Origin: Sipunculus nudus
Taxonomy: Eukaryota > Annelida > Sipuncula > Golfingiida > Sipunculidae
Assembly (NCBI GenBank): GCA_026874595.1
Contig: CM049308.1
Span: 46,445,327 to 46,509,326 of the forward strand
Direction: 5' to 3'
DNA: 64,000 nt
Below, in pieces: positions 59,790 through 64,000 of the stretch. A program made the translations under genes and the position numbers. Within the stretch, counting starts at the first letter, position 1. Each line of letters opens with the position of its first letter. The notes beneath the pieces are model-generated. The model saw only the letters and a list, made by a program, of their open reading frames with translations. It was not told the DNA's origin and did not search any database.

Positions 59790-59832
59790 TCAGCTGAACA
59801 CCCTGACCTATGGGTCTCTCTCTTTGTTTTAG
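59790..59832 (+). promoter_or_regulatory. 3' splice site of kinase exon 3 built from an R1-type terminus
   Basis: CAGCTGAACACCCTGACC, TATGGGTC and a TCTCTCTTTGTTTTAG tract lead straight into the exon at 59,833. The first part corresponds to the R1 tail (CAGCTGAGCGCCGTGACCC, ATGGGTC, CCTTGTTTT). CTGAC at 59,803-59,807 fits the branch-point consensus, with its A 26 bp from the AG end. The pyrimidine tract spans the element end plus host TTTTAG. Role inferred from position. Confidence 0.75.
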
Positions 59833-59964
59833 GATGGCACCAGAAGTAGCTGCTGTCGAAAGAAAAGGAGGCTATAATCAGCAGTGTGATATCTGGGCAG
59901 TGGGCATCACTGCCATAGAATTTGCTGAGTTGCAGCCACCCATGTTTGATCTTCATCCAATGAG
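59833..59964 (+). CDS. MAP4K3/5-like kinase, APE to subdomain IX exon
   Basis: Completes Trp and encodes [16 protein letters not shown], then [13 protein letters not shown] and [12 protein letters not shown]; the final Arg codon is split at AG|GTGAGA. APE anchors the activation segment. The Asp of CDIWAVG is the subdomain IX structural residue. [12 protein letters not shown] and [12 protein letters not shown] are characteristic of MAP4K3/5; MAP4K1/2 typically have Leu-Phe-His in the last motif. At 132 bp the exon joins the previous one in frame. The following exon is not found before 64,000. Confidence 0.96.
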
Positions 59965-60205
59965 GTGAGATTAAATGTGAAACTTATGGATTCATTTGGA
60001 GGTCGATCTTTTGGTCCAGGACCTGTCCACTGTTAATCAGGTCACATGGCTACCCATATTTGCATTGAACTTGGATTTCTTATTCTTTCTCTCAGATTAG
60101 CAGCTAGGAATTGAACTTTTAAATACCCTGTCACAGAAGGAAGGACAACTGAAATGGTCCATCCATCTGTATGTTGAACTTTTTTTTATCCAGTTTGTTT
60201 TTAGC
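59965..60205 (+). other. Kinase intron, single-copy start
   Basis: Donor GTGAGA followed by about 240 bp with no repeat match before an R1 head. No exon recognised. Confidence 0.55.
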
Positions 60206-61416
60206 TCAGCTGACTATAAGTCACCTGAGCTATAGTTGTGGTCCTTTGTCTGTCTGCTGTCCGACCGTCCGTCCATCTGTTAAACTGGTGAGTTTTGAAA
60301 CCGTTGGACCTACGAATCTGAAATTTGGCATACCTTTAGATGTCCCCAAAATCTCCTACCATAATGAAAATTGGGTCATTAGGACTTCATTCCTTAGAGT
60401 TATTAAGGAAGAAACTCTATTTTCCTTTGAAAACCCATTGTTACACTTCAAGACTGCCTAATATCAAAACCACTGACCTGATATGGACCATTTTTAGCTC
60501 AGCTGACTGTAAGTCATCTGAGCTATAACGATCACTCTTTGTCCGTCGTCCGTCCGGCTGTCTGTCCGTTAACAAGGCACAAATCTTAACCACTGGACCT
60601 GGAATATTTTATTTTTACATCCAGAGAGGTCCATGAAAAATCTCCTTGGAAACCTGGAATAAGGTCTCAATTACCCATATTCTTCAAGCTATGGGGCTCC
60701 GAAGTACCCCCAAGAATATTGAAAAATTTGATACAAAAGCTCAAATATCAGAACAACTAATGCATTGATTACCATGATTCTTTGCATGGATATTGATCAT
60801 GGAGTGTTTCATCAGTTTCTGAAGACTGGTGGTGCCACTTGTATTTTTGATTTTTCACAATTTTTTTTCTCTATTTTTGAGACCTCAAAAGATGTGGTCA
60901 TCTGTTAACAGGGCACAATTCTTAATGACTGGACTTAGAATCTTCTATCTTGACATGCAGGGAGGTCCATGAAAGGTCTTCTTGGAAACCTGGAATTAGG
61001 TCTCTGTTACCCATATTCTTCAAGCTATGGGGCTCCGAAGCACCCCCCAGAATAATGAAAAATTGGATACAAAAGCTCAAATATCTGAACAATTAATGCA
61101 TTGATCACAATGATTCTCTGCATATGGGTCTTGATGAACTTAAGCTATGCATGAACAATGATGCCACCTATCTTAATTGGTTTTCTGTGCAAGGACATAT
61201 TATCAACATGTCAGTCGGCTGAGCGTCATGACCCACAGGTCACATGTTAAAGATTGTTAAAATAATCTTAATGCTGCAAGTTCAAGTATATTAAGTTCTA
61301 AGAATTTTTGGTCACAAGATCATTTGTTTAGGTCACAGGACTGTCATTCTGAAAAATTTCTTAAAAAATATCCTTATAGACAAATTCAGCTGAGCGTTGA
61401 GACCCATGGGTCCCTA
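60206..61416 (+). repeat. R1 head followed by an R7 element
   Basis: R1 head at 60,206 (AAGTCACCTGAGCT variant) runs through the AAATTTGGCATACC block to CCACTGACCTGATATGG. A second, R7-type head at 60,496 interrupts it after ATTTTT. Two R7 units follow. R1-like termini appear at about 61,207-61,240 (CATGACCCACAGGTCACATG) and 61,388-61,416 (GAGACCCATGGGTCCCTAG then TT). Confidence 0.75.
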
Positions 61417-61560
61417 GTTATCTGCAACCAGTAATGATCGTCTGCGACTGCTTGCAACTGACAATCGATGATCAGTCACAGAGAGTATGGGACCAGTCAC
61501 CAACAGTCTGTGATTGTCTGCAGCTGCTTGCTACTGGCGTTCATATATATGGCGTTTATT
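61417..61560. other. Short stretch with imperfect CTGCNACTG repeats
   Basis: GTCTGCGACTGCTTGCAACTG and GTCTGCAGCTGCTTGCTACTG-like pieces (near 61,440 and 61,515) give a small imperfect repeat around a GATCAGTCAC core. No gene is seen. Confidence 0.4.
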
Positions 61561-62960
61561 GTATCCCCAGACAAAGTCGGGATACTATGGTTTCACGACA
61601 GTCCCACCGCCGCCGCCGCAGAAAAATCTTGTGAGTGGGATAACTCTGATCTTTTTCAAACTTTACATTTGTATGGATATAGATAAAAGGACGAAGCCTA
61701 TTTAAAATGGGGTTATGACCTTTGCTGGGAGAGTGACCTTGACCTTGAATAGGTCCATTTTTGCTGAAAATAACACAAATTCTTAAATATCTCAAGAAAA
61801 CTTGCATGGATTGGTCCAAAAATCAAGGTAACCGAAGTTCTTGGATAGCCTTGTGATATGCCGAAAACTTGTGGCGCCACCTATTATCCTTTTCTTGTTT
61901 TTACGCCTTTTAATACCCCCATAATTACCACTTGATAGTACTGTAAGCATTATAGGTCAAAACCTAATGGACAGATTTCTTTCATATTAAGTACATGTAG
62001 AGAGATCGGTTATGGGATGAGTTCTATTTAAATTTAGGTCATGACCTTTACCATGAGAGTGGCCTTGACCTTTAATATTTCCATATTTGGTGAAAATCAC
62101 ACACCTCTTATGATATTTCCAGTGTTGTTTGCCATATGGATTTCAAACTTGACTTATGTATGGCCCACCACTAAAGTAAGAACCCTGTAGGTTCTAGGGT
62201 CATGAGGTCAAAGGTCAAGGTCACTGGACTCAAATCTTTAAGATATTGTGGATGCATTTTAAGCCATACTTTTCATCTCAGATCTTCCATCTTGAAGATA
62301 TATATCTCTCTTGCCAAAAGTGGATGATCCATATCAGTTTTTGGGTCCTAAGGTCAAAGGTCAAGACCATAGGAGCTATCTCTAAAAAAATTAGTTTCTC
62401 AATGATAATTCCAGCTTTTTAATGTATGGATTTCAAACTTGACTGATATATGTCCCATTAAAAAAAGCAAGATCCCAAATGATATTGGGGTCACAAGTTC
62501 AAAGGTCAAGTTCACAGGACACATCTTTAAAAAAGATTGTTGATGCTTTTTTAGCCAAACTTTTCATCTCAGACGTTTTATCTTGCACATATAGTACACC
62601 AGCCAAAAGAGGAAGACCCTTGTCCATTTTGAGGGCACAAGGTCAAAGATGAAGGTCACAGGAGCCATCTGTCCAAAAATAAGGTTCCAGGATGATAAAT
62701 CCAGCTTGGAATGATAAATGGGTATCAAACATGACTTATATATATATATATATGGCCCATCAATAAAACAAGATCCTTGTTGATTTTGAGGTCATGAGGT
62801 CATAGGTCAAGGTCACAGGACAACATCTTTGAAAAGATTGTTGATGCATTTTCAGCCAAACTTTTCATCTCAGACTATTTATCTTGCACATATAGTTCAC
62901 CTGCCAATAAAGGAACACCCCTATCCATTTTAGGTCACAAAGGTCAAAAGTAAAGGTCAA
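61561..62960 (+). repeat. R2 head followed by AGGTCA-type tandem units
   Basis: The head GTATCCCCAGAC-AAA-GTCGGGATAC at 61,561 lies after TTTATT, then CCGCCGCCGCCGC. The R2 body follows to about 62,105 (GACCTTGACCTTGAATAGG, TGTGGCGCCACCTATTATCC). It passes into ~145-bp units like those at 57.7-59.3 kb, with AGGTCA clusters near 62,204, 62,350, 62,500, 62,640, 62,790 and 62,945. No R2 tail is seen in the window. Confidence 0.7.
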
Positions 62961-63385
62961 AAGACTGGTGGCGCCATCAGCAATCGTTTTAGCGTGGCGT
63001 CCATCTTTACATGTGCTTTGGTTGAAAATTGCTCATATCTCCGGATTGGTTCAAGGTATTGGTCTGAAATTTGGAGTGATATTTTGACCTGTCTCTGCGT
63101 CTTTGATGGTATTCTCATTTACAAGACAGGTGGTGCCACCTACATTGACTTTTGCAGTGTATGATTTCTACAGAGGAATGAGATACATCAGCCTAAAATT
63201 GGGCATGTTTATATGTTTGGGTAACTTTATAGTGTACAAGACTGGTGGCGCAAGCTACAATAATTTTTGCACAGTGTATGTCCCTGCTTATTTCACAGGA
63301 GGGGTTTGACATATCAGTCTGACATTGGGCATATGTATATATCTCTTCGTTGTATATAAGACTGGTGATGCCAGCTACAATCATT
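62961..63385 (+). repeat. R6/R3-type TGGCGC body fragment
   Basis: ACTGGTGGCGCCATCAGC, ACAGGTGGTGCCACCTAC and ACTGGTGGCGCAAGCTAC boxes at about 125-150-bp spacing, as in 43,700-43,960. No head or tail is seen. Confidence 0.65.
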
Positions 63386-64000
63386 GTATCCGCCAAAACA
63401 GAGTTTTGCGGATAATATGTTTTAAATCGAATGCCGACGCTGCCGCCATAGCGGCATAGGTTTCTGGAAAACTCCTCCATAACCACTGGGCAGAATACAT
63501 TAACCCACATATCTCAGGAACTGTTTGACCGATAAGGCTAAAGATTTTGCACAAATGTAGCCCTTGGAAAGCTTTATAACATACACTAAAAATGGTGGCG
63601 CCACCTGCAACCATTTTTGCACGGCGTCCATCTGTTCATCTGACTTCGGATAAAAACACTCATATCTCTGCATTGGTTGGACTTATCCATTTGATATTTT
63701 GCTTGTGTATACATCCTGGACAGCTTTCTTGATTTTATGACAGGTGGCACCACCTACACTCACATTTAAGCTGCAGACATCCAAGCTCATATCTCGGGAA
63801 CCGTTTGACCAGTTGGGCCAGAATTTTGCATGTGTATAGATCTCCCATAGCTCTTTATTATACGCAAAACTGGTGGCGCCACCTGCAACCATTTTTGCAC
63901 AGCCTCCGTCTGTTCATCTGCCTTGGGATAAAATCACTCGTATCTCAGCTGGGTTTGACTTATCCACCTGAAATTTGGCAGGTTTATACATCCTTGACAG
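63386..64000 (+). mobile_element. R3 element, 5' part, cut by the window end
   Basis: The head GTATCCGCCAAAACAGAGTTTTGCGGATA-type hairpin starts at 63,386 after TCATT. It continues through a GCTGCCGCCATAGCGGC stretch into TGGCGCCACC-type units (about 63,596, 63,742 and 63,872). The tail lies beyond the window. Confidence 0.8.

Noticed and set aside
60000-64000. Next kinase exon after HPMR
   Set aside because: Looked for a frame encoding the usual ALFLM-type continuation; none was visible.

Overview
This is eukaryotic, almost certainly metazoan, DNA: AT-rich, intron-dominated and packed with nested transposable elements. The only confident host gene is a Ste20-family kinase of the MAP4K3/MAP4K5 (GCK-I) type on the + strand. 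Three consecutive exons (25,459-25,501; 31,248-31,320; 59,833-59,964) join in phase across GT-AG introns of about 5.7 kb and 28.5 kb. They encode the end of the catalytic loop, DFG, the activation segment, APE and subdomain IX. I found neither the preceding HRD exon nor any following exon. Repeats headed by hairpins with GTCCGTC runs, together with a Penelope-like retroelement, suggest a marine lophotrochozoan such as a mollusc. That placement is inference.

Repeat names here are mine. Six families (R1-R6) share one layout. They sit in T-runs. Most begin with a hairpin at their first base. A GTCCGTC-rich zone and degenerate tandem body units follow, and they end in a palindrome, a few bases, then CTAG or CTTG before TTT. 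Heads/tails: R1 AGCTCAGCTGACT-ATA-AGTCATCTGAGCT / GACCCATGGGTC..CTTG; R2 GTATC(G/C)CCAGAC.. / GGCACC..GGTGCC..CTAG; R3 GTATCCGC.. / GTAGTCG-CTTG-TCGACTAC..CTAG; R4 ATGCCCC..GGGGCAT / GTGTCG-TTC-CGACAC..CTAG; R5 AGCCCTCAGC..GCTGATGGGCT / ..CTAG; R6 AGCGAACCTGTGAGC.. / AGGCCTGTAGGCCTTG. R7 denotes R1-headed elements with a different body. Paralogous copies give empty-site comparisons. These show insertion into T-runs with at most a couple of extra Ts, which is Helitron/Helentron-like behaviour.

Layout: 1-4.4 kb, degenerate ~290-bp tandem array with TA microsatellites; 4.4-6.1 kb, mostly single-copy; 6.1-12.0 kb, a 77-bp satellite with a telomere-like palindrome; 12-20.7 kb, R1/R6/R7/R3 fragments and a 620-bp triplication; 20.7-21.9 kb, a truncated Penelope element with a 12-bp target duplication; 22-25.4 kb, R1/R7; kinase exon 1; 26.3-31.2 kb, an R2 element carrying nested R1s; kinase exon 2; 32.8-43.0 kb, a nest R1>R6>R1>(R1,R4>R5) plus R3; 44.3-56.1 kb, three tandem R1-head units and two R1-tail units, the second tail unit split by a TA-flanked DNA transposon and an R2>R3 nest; 56.1-56.6 kb, a TTAA-flanked MITE; 57.3-59.3 kb, AGGTCA-rich tandem repeats; kinase exon 3, whose splice acceptor is built from an R1-type terminus; 60-64 kb, more R1/R7/R2/R3.

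No tRNA, rRNA, CRISPR array or prokaryotic feature was seen. Most open frames are low-complexity or repeat-borne.
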